In this document: one piece after another, positions 23,552 to 32,458 of the stretch | How positions within the stretch are numbered: the first letter of the stretch is position 1 | Layout: each line of letters begins with the position of its first letter | Source of the DNA: Pseudomonas knackmussii B13 | GTDB taxonomy: Bacteria; Pseudomonadota; Gammaproteobacteria; Pseudomonadales; Pseudomonadaceae | NCBI RefSeq assembly: GCF_000689415.1 | Contig: NZ_HG322950.1 | Span: 4,409,501-4,473,500, forward strand | Direction of reading: 5' to 3' | Length of the DNA: 64,000 nt | Program-made: the position numbers and the translations under genes | The notes under the pieces: generated by a model | What the model was told of the DNA's origin: nothing | Databases searched by the model: none | The model's input: only the letters and a program-made list of their open reading frames with translations

Positions 23552-25861
23552 CTAGCGTCTGTCGAGATACTGGTACAGCTCTTCCTCCTGCTCGAAATGC
23601 AGCCGCACCAGGGTGTCCAGGCGGACCAGCAGCATCTGCACCTCGTCCAGCGGCACGGCGGCCGGGTCCTGCTGCAGGTCGTCGCGCATCCGTGCCAGCA
23701 GCAGGATCAGGCGGAAGATCTCGCGATGGCCGTAGCTGAGCGCCGACAACGGGTCTTCGCCGGCCAGGCGTGCCGACAGCAGCGGATAGAGCTTTCGCTC
23801 GTCGTCGCGCTCATGCTCGGCAAGCAGGCGCTGCAGGTCGTCGACCAGCGTGTTGAGCGCCTCCCGGGCCGCGTCCTCCGGCAACCGCGCGAACTCCCCG
23901 GCCAGTTGCTGCAGGCGCGCCAGCAGGCGTCCGAGCTGGGCGTGCTCGTCGCTCAACCGGTCGAGTTGCTCACCGCTCAGCAATTCCGCCTGCCCGCGTC
24001 GCGTTCCCAGGGCACGCAGGGCGTAGGCGATCACCGCCACGTCGATCAGCTCCTGCACTACCGCGCCAGCCAGCGCCGGCAGGAAGCCGCAAGCCGCCAC
24101 CAGCATGGCCAGCAGCGACAGCCCCATGCCGGCCAGCACGCCGTGGCGGGCGATGGCGCGGGTATGGCGGGCAATATCCAGCGCCTCGACCAGGCGATCC
24201 AGGCGATCGACCAGCAGCACCACCCCGGCCGCTTCGGAGGAGGCGCTGGCGCCGGCGGCGCCCATGGCCACACCGACATCGGCCGCCGCCAGGGCCGGCG
24301 CGTCGTTGATCCCGTCGCCGACCATCAGCGTGCGACCGGCTGCCCCTCCTTCCTTCACCGCGCGTACCTTGTCCGCCGGCGACAGCCCGGCGTGCAGCTC
24401 GTCGATGCCGGCAGCCAGGGCAATCATCTCGGCGGTCTCCAGGCGGTCGCCGGTGAGCATGACGATCCGCTCGACCCCCACCGCGCGCAGGCGCCGTACC
24501 ACACGTGGCGTTTCCCGGCGCACGCGGTCGGCGAACAGCAGCGCGCCGGCCAGCTCGCCGTCCACCTCGACGAAGCTGCCGCCACAGGCGGCGTAGTCCA
24601 TGCGCCGCAGGATGCTCGCCGCCCAGCGCCCGGCCTCCGCCCCGGCACGGGCGAAGGACAGCGTCCCCAGGCGCACGCGATGGCCGTCGACCTGTCCGGC
24701 GAGCCCGGCGCCGGGGCTTTCCTCCACCGCCTGCGGCGCTTGCAGCGCCAACCGCTGCTGCTGCGCGGCCTGGACGATGGCCTGGGAGATCGGGTGCACC
24801 GAGGCCTGCGCCAGCGAAGCGGCCCAGGTCAGCAACTGGCCCGCGTCGCGGCTGCCGTTGACCTCCACCGACAGCAGGCGCACTTGGCCGCTGGTGAGGG
24901 TGCCGGTCTTGTCGAGATACAGCTGGCTCACTTCGGCCAGCGCCTCCAGGGTGGCGCCATCCTTGATCAGGATGCCGCGCCGGGCCGCCCGCGAGATGCC
25001 GCCGATGATGGCGATGGGTACCGCAAGAATCAGCGGACAGGGCGTAGCCACTACGAGCACCGCTAAAGCGCGCAAAGGGTCGCCACTGAACAGCCAGGCG
25101 AGTCCGGAGAGCAGCAGGGTCGCGGGGATGAACAGCAGCGCGTAACGGTCGGCCAGGCGCACGAAGGGCGCACGCGAGCTGCGTGCCGCCTCGGCCAGGC
25201 GCACCACCCCGGCATAGGTGCTTTCGGCCGCGCCCTGGGTGGCCTGCAGCTGGAGCGGCTCGCCAAGGTTGACCACCCCGCTGAGCAACGGGCTGCCCTG
25301 GCGGCGCGTCACCGGCAACGACTCGCCGGTCAGCGCCGACTCGTCGAGGCTGGCGCTGGGGCTGAGCAGGCGGCCATCGACCGGCACCACTTCGCCCAGG
25401 CGCACCAGCAACACCTGCCCGGGCCGCACCTGCTCGATGGGCACGCGGCGCAGGTCGCCGCCCTCCTCCAGCCAGGCGAAGCGCGGCGCACGGTCGACCA
25501 GCGCACGCAGCTCACGCTCGGCGCGCCGCGAGGTGTAGAACTCCAGGGTCCGCCCGCTGGCCAGCATCAGCGCCACCACCGCCGCCACCAGCCATTGCCC
25601 GAAGGCCAGGGCCGCACCTATGGCGAGCAAGGCGACCAGGTCCACTCCGGTCTCGCCCCGTAGCAGGCGCTGGACGATCTCGACGGCCAACAGCAGCGCC
25701 ATCATCACCGCCCCCGAAGTCCAGCAGCCGGCGGCCAGCGACGGTTGGTCCAGGGCGTAGGCCAAGCCGCCGAGCAACAAGCCCAGCGCGGTAAGCAGCA
25801 ACAGTGCCGGCTCGCGCCAGCGCAGCCAGTGGTCGAGCGATCCCCGATTCACGGAACCCAC
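23552..25861 (-). CDS. P1B-type metal ATPase with C-terminal hemerythrin-like domain (P1B-5 type)
   Basis: This 769-residue pump has no N-terminal heavy-metal-binding domain. It contains TGES (178-181), the membrane motif TPCPL (273-277) in place of CPC, the phosphorylation site DKTGT (Asp317), the HP motif (356-357) and GDGINDAP. After the last membrane helices, residues about 620-769 form a helical bundle with spaced His and Glu (LSDEHAQL, AEHERDDERKL, GHREIF, LHFEQEEELYQYL), matching a di-iron hemerythrin domain. That combination defines P1B-5 ATPases such as rhizobial Nia, linked to nickel and iron efflux. The metal here is inferred. It ends at the leftward terminator 23291-23322. Confidence 0.88.
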   Translation of the reverse strand: MGSVNRGSLDHWLRWREPALLLLTALGLLLGGLAYALDQPSLAAGCWTSGAVMMALLLAVEIVQRLLRGETGVDLVALLAIGAALAFGQWLVAAVVALMLASGRTLEFYTSRRAERELRALVDRAPRFAWLEEGGDLRRVPIEQVRPGQVLLVRLGEVVPVDGRLLSPSASLDESALTGESLPVTRRQGSPLLSGVVNLGEPLQLQATQGAAESTYAGVVRLAEAARSSRAPFVRLADRYALLFIPATLLLSGLAWLFSGDPLRALAVLVVATPCPLILAVPIAIIGGISRAARRGILIKDGATLEALAEVSQLYLDKTGTLTSGQVRLLSVEVNGSRDAGQLLTWAASLAQASVHPISQAIVQAAQQQRLALQAPQAVEESPGAGLAGQVDGHRVRLGTLSFARAGAEAGRWAASILRRMDYAACGGSFVEVDGELAGALLFADRVRRETPRVVRRLRAVGVERIVMLTGDRLETAEMIALAAGIDELHAGLSPADKVRAVKEGGAAGRTLMVGDGINDAPALAAADVGVAMGAAGASASSEAAGVVLLVDRLDRLVEALDIARHTRAIARHGVLAGMGLSLLAMLVAACGFLPALAGAVVQELIDVAVIAYALRALGTRRGQAELLSGEQLDRLSDEHAQLGRLLARLQQLAGEFARLPEDAAREALNTLVDDLQRLLAEHERDDERKLYPLLSARLAGEDPLSALSYGHREIFRLILLLARMRDDLQQDPAAVPLDEVQMLLVRLDTLVRLHFEQEEELYQYLDRR

Positions 25862-26051
25862 CTTTCCCGACGATGCTTCATGTCCCGCCCCAGCGATGGG
25901 CAGGCGTGCCTCATCAGACTAGGTGCAAGCGCGCATTGGCGCCGCGCCCTGGCGGGCGGTGAAGCACAAGGCGCATTCCCTCTCGCTCGAGCTGGCAACC
26001 GGAGGGTGCGGGGAAACGCCACCAGGGTCCGAGCCCGAATCGCGCCCATAA

Positions 26052-26083
26052 AAAAACCCGCAATGCATGCATTGCGGGTTTTT
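26052..26083. terminator. Bidirectional intrinsic terminator after the cold-shock gene
   Basis: A perfect palindrome AAAAACCCGCAATGCA/TGCATTGCGGGTTTTT gives a strong GC stem with A and T tails on both sides. It lies 16 bp after the stop of the leftward cold-shock gene and separates it from the ATPase gene. Confidence 0.9.
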
Positions 26084-26098
26084 CGACGGTGCGATCGC

Positions 26099-26311
26099 TT
26101 ACGAAACGATCTGAACCTGCTCGGCCTGCGGACCCTTGGCGCCTTGGGTCACGATGAAGCTGACGCGCTGGCCTTCGTCCAGGGTCTTGTAGCCGTTGGT
26201 TTCGATCTGACGGAAGTGAACGAATACGTCCGGACCGCTCTCAGGGGTGATGAAGCCGAAGCCTTTCTCGGCGTTGAACCACTTGACGGTACCGTTTTGG
26301 CGATTTGCCAT
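26099..26311 (-). CDS. Cold-shock domain protein (CspA family)
   Basis: This 70-residue RNA-binding protein has both ribonucleoprotein motifs of the fold, KWFNAEKGFGFI and DVFVHF, followed by EGQRVSFIVTQGAKGPQAEQV. It acts as an RNA chaperone in the cytoplasm. The ATG at 26311 has GGAG 9 bases upstream; upstream in-frame codons run into the long leader and give an unnatural sequence. About 267 bp without genes precede it, consistent with the long structured 5' leader of such genes. A strong terminator follows. Confidence 0.95.
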   Translation of the reverse strand: MANRQNGTVKWFNAEKGFGFITPESGPDVFVHFRQIETNGYKTLDEGQRVSFIVTQGAKGPQAEQVQIVS

Positions 26312-26578
26312 GATGTGTTTCTCCAAAGTAGGAATTGCCCAGCCGTATGGACTGTAGATGACTGAATGCAAAGTGAAGGGATACCGTGGAGATGGAATTC
26401 GAAATCGAGCATCAAGACGGGCCGCTAAACAGAGCAGGCAGGCGAGCAGGATACAGGGTCGGCGGCGGTTTGTAAGCCTCTGCAGTAAATTGAAGGGCAT
26501 TCGGATAGGCGGTCGGCGCCTTTCGAGTCGTTACGACGAGCGCCAGCAGGGCCCGAGCACGCCGGCGACGCCGGGACG

Positions 26579-28999
26579 TCATGGCGCGCTTCCCTGCTCG
26601 GGACTCCCCGCTGGCGCGGCCGTCTCGGCGAAGCGCCGGCGCAGTTCGGCGAAGGCCTCCAGGCGCGCCTGCAACGCCCCGTGCACGGTGCCGGCGGGGA
26701 AGCGCCCGTCGGCGTCGGCGACCCCGGCCTCCAGCCCGGTGAGCAGCTCCATGGCCTGCTCGGCGTGTTCCACGGCGTAGATGTGGAAGCGCCCCTCGGC
26801 CACTGCATCCAGCAAGCTTCGCTGCAGCATCAGGTGACAGACGTTGCCCTGCGGAATGATCACACCCTGGCTGCCGGTCAGGCCACGCGCCGCGCAGAGG
26901 TCGAAGAAACCCTCGATCTTCTCGTTGACCCCACCTATCACCTGCAGCCGCCCGTGCTGGTCCACCGAGCCGGTGATCGCGAGGTCCTGGCGCAGCGGCA
27001 ACTCGCCGAGCGCCGACTGCAGCACGCAGAGCTCGGCGGCCGAGGCGCTGTCGCCGTCCACCCCGCCGTAGGACTGCTCGAACACCAGGGTTGCGGCGAA
27101 GGACAGCGGCTGGCGCCCGCCAAAGCGGCTGGCCAGGCAGGCGGAGAGGATCAGCACGCCCTTGGAGTGCAGCGCGCCGCCCAGTTCCACCTCGCGCTCG
27201 ATGTCGATCAGCTTGCCGTCGCCCAGGCGCGCGGTAGCGGTGATCCGCGCCGGTTGGCCGAAGGTCTGCCCGCCCAGCTGCAGCACCGACAGCCCGTTGA
27301 TCTGCGCCACCCGCTTGCCGTCGGTCTCGATGTGCCGCAGGTCGCGCAGGGTCGCCTCCAGTTGGCGCTCGCGGATCTGCCCGGCGCGTTGCCGGCGTTC
27401 CTGTACGGCGCGCTCGACGTCCTCGCGGCGGATCAGCTCCTGGCGGCCTTCGCCGGCCCAGTAGTCGGCCTCGTGCAGCAGGTCGAGCAGCGCCTGCATG
27501 TTCAGGGTCATCTTCTCCCCGTCGTCGGCGGTCCGAGCCGCTTCCTCGATCAGTCGGCCGATGGCGGCGGTCTCCAGCACGCGCAGGCGCTCGCGGCGCT
27601 GCAGCGTGGCCAGCAGGCGGGCATAGAGACGCGCGCTGTCGGCGCTGCGCGGCATGTCCTCGGCGAAATCGGCCTGGACCTTGAACAGCAGCGGGAACTC
27701 CGGGTCCAGCTGGGTCAGCAGGTGATGCAGCAGGCGATCGCCGATCAGCACCACCTTGACCCGCAGCGGGATCGGGTCCGGTTCCAGTGAGATGGTGCTG
27801 GCCAGGCTGAGCAACTGTTCCGGTGACTGGATGCGCAGCTCGCCGGCCTGCAGGGCGCGCTTGAGCGCATCCCAGGCGAAAGGGGTAAGCAGCAGCTTGC
27901 GCGCATCGAGCAGCAGGTAGCCGCCGTTGGCACGGTGCAGCGCGCCCCCCTTGATCAGGGTGAAGTCAGTGTGCAGCGTGCCCATCATCGCCTGGTGCTC
28001 GATGCGCCCGAAGAGGTTCTGGTAGCTCGGGAAGTCCTCGTAGACCAGCGGGGCATCATCGCTGGCGCCGTTATCCACCAGCACGTTGACGAAGTAACGA
28101 TTGAACGGCGTCAGCCGCTGGTGATCGAGCATCCGCTCGGCCGGCGCCGAGCCGAACAGCTCCAGGCCCTTCTCGATCATGTCGCGCTTGACCTCGTCGA
28201 GGTACAGCGCCACTTGCTCCAGGTGAGCGTACTGGCCGGCCAGGTGGTTGAACTGACGGTCCACGGTGGCACGCGCCACCGCCTGGTTCAGCTGCTCGAT
28301 CTGCAGGTCGTGGTCGCGGCTGGCCTGGGCGACCTGCTGCACGGTCTGGCGCAGCAGCTGGCTGATCTGCTCGGTGTGCTCGTCGATCTGCCGCCGCTCG
28401 CTCTCGGGCAGCTTGCCGAAGGCTTCGGCGTCCATCACCTCGCCGTCCTTGGTCGGCGCCAGGGTGAAGCCCGCCGGGGTGCGCAGCAGCACGATGCCGG
28501 CCTCCTTGGCCGCCGCCTCGACATCGCCGAACAGCTGATCCTCGCGGTTCTTGAACTTGTCCTTGATGCCCTGCACGGCGCTGCGGTACTCGGCGCTGTC
28601 GAATGCCGCCGGCAGTGCCACGATCAAGCGCCGCACCAGCGCCCGCAGGTCGCCGTCGAGGTTGCACCCGGTGCCTGCCGGCAGGCGCAGCACGCGCGGC
28701 TTGTGCGGGGTGCGGAAGTTGTTGACATAGCACCAGTCGTTCGGTGCCTCCAGCAAGGGCGCCTGGCGGCCGAGCAGCTGGCGCACGATGGCATGCTTGC
28801 CCAGCCCCGGCGAGCCCATCACATAGAGGTTGTAGCCCTCGTGGCGGATGCCGATGCCGAAGCGCAGGGCGCCGAGCGCGCGCTCCTGGCCAAGACCGCC
28901 GTCGAGGTCGGCGAGATCGGCGCTGCTGGCGCAGCCCAGCGCCTCCAGGTCGCAGGCCTGGTAGAGCTGCGGGACGGTCAATTCGGGATGCGGCGGCAC
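26579..28999 (-). CDS. Lon-like ATP-dependent serine protease (LonB/YcbZ group)
   Basis: This 806-residue protein has a Walker A motif, GSPGLGKHA (62-70), with a long helical insertion in the ATPase (about 190-290), and a C-terminal S16 peptidase. The catalytic Ser651 in GDSASAAEL and Lys694 in NEKIEGF are 43 residues apart, as in Lon. The group differs from housekeeping Lon by lacking the N-terminal LAN domain. It lies about 105 bp downstream of the acyl carrier protein gene on the same strand, so it is probably the last gene of the Anr-type operon beginning with the acetate-CoA ligase gene, perhaps acting in protein turnover under oxygen limitation (inferred). Confidence 0.88.
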   Translation of the reverse strand: MPPHPELTVPQLYQACDLEALGCASSADLADLDGGLGQERALGALRFGIGIRHEGYNLYVMGSPGLGKHAIVRQLLGRQAPLLEAPNDWCYVNNFRTPHKPRVLRLPAGTGCNLDGDLRALVRRLIVALPAAFDSAEYRSAVQGIKDKFKNREDQLFGDVEAAAKEAGIVLLRTPAGFTLAPTKDGEVMDAEAFGKLPESERRQIDEHTEQISQLLRQTVQQVAQASRDHDLQIEQLNQAVARATVDRQFNHLAGQYAHLEQVALYLDEVKRDMIEKGLELFGSAPAERMLDHQRLTPFNRYFVNVLVDNGASDDAPLVYEDFPSYQNLFGRIEHQAMMGTLHTDFTLIKGGALHRANGGYLLLDARKLLLTPFAWDALKRALQAGELRIQSPEQLLSLASTISLEPDPIPLRVKVVLIGDRLLHHLLTQLDPEFPLLFKVQADFAEDMPRSADSARLYARLLATLQRRERLRVLETAAIGRLIEEAARTADDGEKMTLNMQALLDLLHEADYWAGEGRQELIRREDVERAVQERRQRAGQIRERQLEATLRDLRHIETDGKRVAQINGLSVLQLGGQTFGQPARITATARLGDGKLIDIEREVELGGALHSKGVLILSACLASRFGGRQPLSFAATLVFEQSYGGVDGDSASAAELCVLQSALGELPLRQDLAITGSVDQHGRLQVIGGVNEKIEGFFDLCAARGLTGSQGVIIPQGNVCHLMLQRSLLDAVAEGRFHIYAVEHAEQAMELLTGLEAGVADADGRFPAGTVHGALQARLEAFAELRRRFAETAAPAGSPEQGSAP

Positions 29000-29104
29000 G
29001 GTGCAACTCCTCGGTGCGGGACCTTCGCGGGGGCGAGCACTCCTAGAGTTAAGTCCAAGCCCTGCGGCCAGCCATGGCCGGCCGGCGCCCTCCGACGAGC
29101 CGCA

Positions 29105-29350
29105 TCAGGCCAGGCGTGGGAGCAGGTAGCCGACCAGGTCGTCCAGCCGTTCGAAACGCCAGTAGTCCTCCTCGGGGATGCTGACGCCCAGGCGCTGGTG
29201 CAGCAGCGTCAGGAAGCGCAGCCAGTCCATCGAGTCCAGGTCGACTTCCTCGCGCAGGACCCGGTCGCCCCGCAAGGTCGCCGGATCGATCTCCGGCGCG
29301 ACCGTCTTCAGGGCCTGCAGCACCTCGGCACGGATCGCCGCCTCGTCCAT
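29105..29350 (-). CDS. Acyl carrier protein
   Basis: This 81-residue acidic helical protein has the phosphopantetheine attachment motif DLDSMDW (Ser at about residue 40). It has a very strong RBS, GAGGAGG, 6 bases before the ATG, and begins 11 bp after the E2 gene stop. It is unlike the housekeeping AcpP (SLDTVE-type) and no synthase is adjacent. Its presence at the end of a pyruvate dehydrogenase operon is unusual; it may accept an acyl group made from the acetyl-CoA produced by the operon, but no partner is visible. Confidence 0.87.
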   Translation of the reverse strand: MDEAAIRAEVLQALKTVAPEIDPATLRGDRVLREEVDLDSMDWLRFLTLLHQRLGVSIPEEDYWRFERLDDLVGYLLPRLA

Positions 29351-29361
29351 CTCTCACCTCC

Positions 29362-30504
29362 TCACAGGTCGCCGGGATGCTTCAGCAGGCGGTGTATCCC
29401 GGCCAGGAAACGTCCGCCGTAGTGGCCGTCGCTTACCCGGTGGTCCGCCGCCAGGCTCGCGTTGACCTGCGGCCGCACGCACAGCTCGCCGCCATCGACC
29501 CAGGGCCTTTCGGCGATGCGGCCGAAGCCAACCAGCGCCACCTGCGGCGGATAGATCACGCCGAACACGCTCTCCGCCCCCTGGTCGCCGAGCAGGGTGA
29601 CGGTCAGTCCCGCTCCCTCGAGCTCGGAGCTTCGCAACGAGCCGGCGCGAGCCCTTTGAACGAGATCGACGAAATCGTCCATCAGGGTCGGCAGGTCCTT
29701 GTCCGCGACCGCATGCAGGGTCGGCGCCACCAGCCCGCCCTGGCGCAACGCGATGGCGACGCCCAGGTGAATGCCGTCGGCCGGGTGGAAGGCGCCGTCG
29801 CGCCAGCTGCCGTTGAGCTGCGGGTAGTCGCGCAGCGCCAGCGCCACCGCCTTGAGCAGGGCCACCGCCGGCAACAGGCGGCGTTCCGGGGGCAGCGGCG
29901 CGTTGTACGCCTGCAGCCAAGCCAGCAGCGGCCCGAGGTCCAGGCTTTCCATCAGGTAATAGTGCGGAATCTCGCGCTTGGAGCGGCTCATCGCGCTGGC
30001 GATGGCCTGGCGCATGGCGGCGTTGCGATCGACCGCCGCGACCGGCCGGGCCGCCTCGACGTCACTAAGAGTCACCGCGCCCTGCGGTCCGGTACCGCGC
30101 AAGTTCGCGACGTCGAGGCCCAACTCGGCGGCCCGCAGGCGCGCCGCCGGGGATATCCGCGGACGGGTGCTGGCCGGCGCGCCGGGAATCGCCCCGGGTG
30201 ACGGCGCCTCCGCCGCCACGGCCGGACCTGCCCGCCGCGCGTGGCGCTGCGCGTTGGCCGCCGTCTCGCCGGCTTCCAGCAGGGTCGCCAGCAGGGTGCC
30301 GACCGGCACCTTGTTCCCCGGCTCGACCAGCAACTCGAAGACCTCGCCGGCCTGCCAGCACTCCACGTCCACCGCCGCCTTGGCGGTGTCCACCACGGCC
30401 ACCACCTGGCCCCGCTCGACCTTGTCGCCGGGGCGCACCTTCCACTCCAGCAAGGTCCCCTCGTCCATGTCGGCGCCCAGCGATGGCAGGTTGAATTCGA
30501 TCAT
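29362..30504 (-). CDS. pdhC: Dihydrolipoamide acyltransferase (E2) of a pyruvate/2-oxoacid dehydrogenase complex
   Basis: This 380-residue enzyme starts at the ATG at 30504, which overlaps the E1beta stop (ATGA). It has one lipoyl domain with the modified lysine in VVDTAKAAVD (about residue 43), a peripheral subunit-binding domain (about 130-165, RISPAARLRAAELGLDV) and the catalytic acyltransferase domain ending with ADHRVSDGHYGGRFL. The active-site motif DHRVSDG has the expected His and Asp. It transfers the acetyl group to CoA. No lipoamide dehydrogenase (E3) gene is present in the cluster, so E3 must come from elsewhere. Confidence 0.92.
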   Translation of the reverse strand: MIEFNLPSLGADMDEGTLLEWKVRPGDKVERGQVVAVVDTAKAAVDVECWQAGEVFELLVEPGNKVPVGTLLATLLEAGETAANAQRHARRAGPAVAAEAPSPGAIPGAPASTRPRISPAARLRAAELGLDVANLRGTGPQGAVTLSDVEAARPVAAVDRNAAMRQAIASAMSRSKREIPHYYLMESLDLGPLLAWLQAYNAPLPPERRLLPAVALLKAVALALRDYPQLNGSWRDGAFHPADGIHLGVAIALRQGGLVAPTLHAVADKDLPTLMDDFVDLVQRARAGSLRSSELEGAGLTVTLLGDQGAESVFGVIYPPQVALVGFGRIAERPWVDGGELCVRPQVNASLAADHRVSDGHYGGRFLAGIHRLLKHPGDL

Positions 30505-31472
30505 CCCAGCAACCCCCTGGCCGCCGCGACTATGCCGGGCACCTGCGGCAAGGCCGCGTCTTCGAGGTGCTTGGCGTAGGGGATCGGCACCTCCGCGCTG
30601 CAAAGCCGCGCCGGCGGCGCATCCAGCTCATAGAAGCCCTGCTCGGTGAGGCGCGCGAGGATCTCGGCGGACAGCCCGCCACTGCGCCAGGCCTCGTCGA
30701 CCACCAGCACCCGCCGCGTCTTGCGCAGCGAAGCCAGCAGCGTGGCGTCGTCCAGCGGGCGCAGTACGCGCAGGTCGATGACCTCGGCGGAAATGCCCTC
30801 CTGCGCCAGTTGCTCGGCGGCGGCCAGGGCCTTGTGCAGCGTGCCGCCGTAGGCGATGAGGGTCAGGTCGCTGCCCTCGCGGCGAACCTTCGCCGAACGG
30901 ATGTCCACCGGCGCGTCGGCATCCAGCTCGCCCTCCAGGTTGTAGAGCTGGGCATGCTCGAAGATCAGCACCGGATCGGGGTCCTGCAGCGCCGGCCAGA
31001 GCATGCCGCGAGCGTCCTCCAGGGTGGCCGGGGCAAGAATCTTCAGCCCGGGAATATGCGCCAGCCAGCCCTCCAGGCTGTGCGAGTGCTGCGCCGCCAG
31101 TTGCCGCCCCGCGCCCGTGGCCATGCGCAGGACCAGGGGCACCGAGAACTGGCCGCCGGACATGTGCCGCAGGGTGGCCGCGGTGTTCACCAGCGGGTCC
31201 AGCGCCAGCAGGCTGAAATTCACCGTCATGACTTCGACGATCGGCCGCATGCCGCCCAGCGCCGCGCCTATGCCGGCGCCGACGAAGGTCAGCTCGGAGA
31301 GCGGGGTGTCGCGGATGCGCGCTTCGCCGAATTCCTCGAGCAGGCCCTTGGACACCGCATAGCTGCCGCCGTAGCGGCCGACGTCCTCGCCCATCAGGAA
31401 CACCCGCTCATCGCGCAGCAGGGCTTCGCGAAGCGCCTCGCGCAGGGCCTCGCGGTAGGTGGTGTGGCTCAT
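30501..31472 (-). CDS. pdhB: Pyruvate/2-oxoacid dehydrogenase E1 component, beta subunit
   Basis: This 323-residue subunit is of the E1beta type: MGEDVGRYGGSYAVSKGL, DTPLSELTFVGAGIGAALGGMRPIVEVM and a C-terminal transketolase-like domain (LTLIAYGGTLHKALAAAEQL, LRVLRPLDDATLL). With the alpha subunit it decarboxylates pyruvate using thiamine diphosphate. Its start overlaps the E1alpha stop and its stop overlaps the E2 start (both ATGA), giving tight translational coupling. The heteromeric E1 differs from the single-chain AceE of the main Pseudomonas complex, so this is a second, probably condition-specific enzyme. Confidence 0.92.
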   Translation of the reverse strand: MSHTTYREALREALREALLRDERVFLMGEDVGRYGGSYAVSKGLLEEFGEARIRDTPLSELTFVGAGIGAALGGMRPIVEVMTVNFSLLALDPLVNTAATLRHMSGGQFSVPLVLRMATGAGRQLAAQHSHSLEGWLAHIPGLKILAPATLEDARGMLWPALQDPDPVLIFEHAQLYNLEGELDADAPVDIRSAKVRREGSDLTLIAYGGTLHKALAAAEQLAQEGISAEVIDLRVLRPLDDATLLASLRKTRRVLVVDEAWRSGGLSAEILARLTEQGFYELDAPPARLCSAEVPIPYAKHLEDAALPQVPGIVAAARGLLG

Positions 31473-32458
31473 GGCGCGCCCTCCCCGGTGTAGACATCCC
31501 GCGCCAGCGTCTCCACCGGTTCCAGGGTGCCGGCCTCGGCGTAGGCGACGGCCGCCTCCACCTCCCGCTCGACCTCGGCGAGCAGCGCGCCGGCGGCGCC
31601 CTCGTCCAGCATGCCTTCGGCGAGCAGTTGCGCGCGGTAGGCCGGAATCGGGTCGCGCAGCTTCCAGCGCTCGACCTCGGCCTTGTCGCGGTAGAGCTCG
31701 GGGTCGAACATCGAATGCGCACGGAAGCGGTAGGTCCTGAACTCGAGGAAGTACGGCCCCGCCCCGGAGCGCACCCACTCCACCGCCCGCCGACTGGCCT
31801 CGTGCACGGCCAGCACATCCATGCCGTCCACCGCCTGCGCCTGCATTTTGTAGGCGCTGGCCTTGGCGCACAGGTCGGTCTGCGACTGCGAGCGAACCAG
31901 CGCGGTGCCCATCGCGTAGAGGTTGTTTTCGCAGCAGAACAGCATCGGCAACTGCCAGAGCGCCGCCAGGTTCATGGTTTCGTGGAAAGCCCCTTCGGCC
32001 ATCGCCCCCTCGCCGAAGAAGCAGGCGACCAGGCGCTTGCCGCCCTGCAGCCGCTCGGCCAGGGCCAGCCCCGCCGCCAGCGGCAGGCCGCCGCCGACGA
32101 TGGCGTTGCCGCCGAAGAAGCGCGTGGCCGCGTCGAACAGGTGCATGGACCCGCCGCGCCCGCGGGAGCAGCCCTCCTGGCGACCGAACATCTCCGCCAT
32201 GATGGCGTCCATCGGCACGCCCTTGAGCAGCGCATGGCCGTGCTCGCGGTAGGTGGCCACCAGCGCATCGTCCGCCGCCAGGGCGCGCAGGGCGCCGACC
32301 GCCACCGCCTCCTCGCCGATGTACAGGTGCAGGAAGCCGCGAATCTTCTGCTGCCCGTAGAGTTCCGCGGCGCGCTCCTCCAGGCGGCGGATGCGCAGCA
32401 TGTCGCGCAGCAGGCCGACGGCGAATGCCGGCGACGGTGGCGATGGCTGTCCGTTCAT
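31469..32458 (-). CDS. pdhA: Pyruvate/2-oxoacid dehydrogenase E1 component, alpha subunit
   Basis: This 329-residue subunit carries the thiamine-diphosphate motif starting GEGAMAEGAFHETMNLAA and ending ENN, and the phosphorylation-loop-like segment YRFRAHSMFDP. The region GREGCSRGRGGSMHLFD-like (residues about 95-112) and FFGGNAIVGGGLPLA are typical of pyruvate and acetoin dehydrogenases. Pyruvate is the most likely substrate given the adjacent acetate-CoA ligase, but acetoin cannot be excluded. The start overlaps the ligase stop (ATGA). Confidence 0.9.
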   Translation of the reverse strand: MNGQPSPPSPAFAVGLLRDMLRIRRLEERAAELYGQQKIRGFLHLYIGEEAVAVGALRALAADDALVATYREHGHALLKGVPMDAIMAEMFGRQEGCSRGRGGSMHLFDAATRFFGGNAIVGGGLPLAAGLALAERLQGGKRLVACFFGEGAMAEGAFHETMNLAALWQLPMLFCCENNLYAMGTALVRSQSQTDLCAKASAYKMQAQAVDGMDVLAVHEASRRAVEWVRSGAGPYFLEFRTYRFRAHSMFDPELYRDKAEVERWKLRDPIPAYRAQLLAEGMLDEGAAGALLAEVEREVEAAVAYAEAGTLEPVETLARDVYTGEGAP

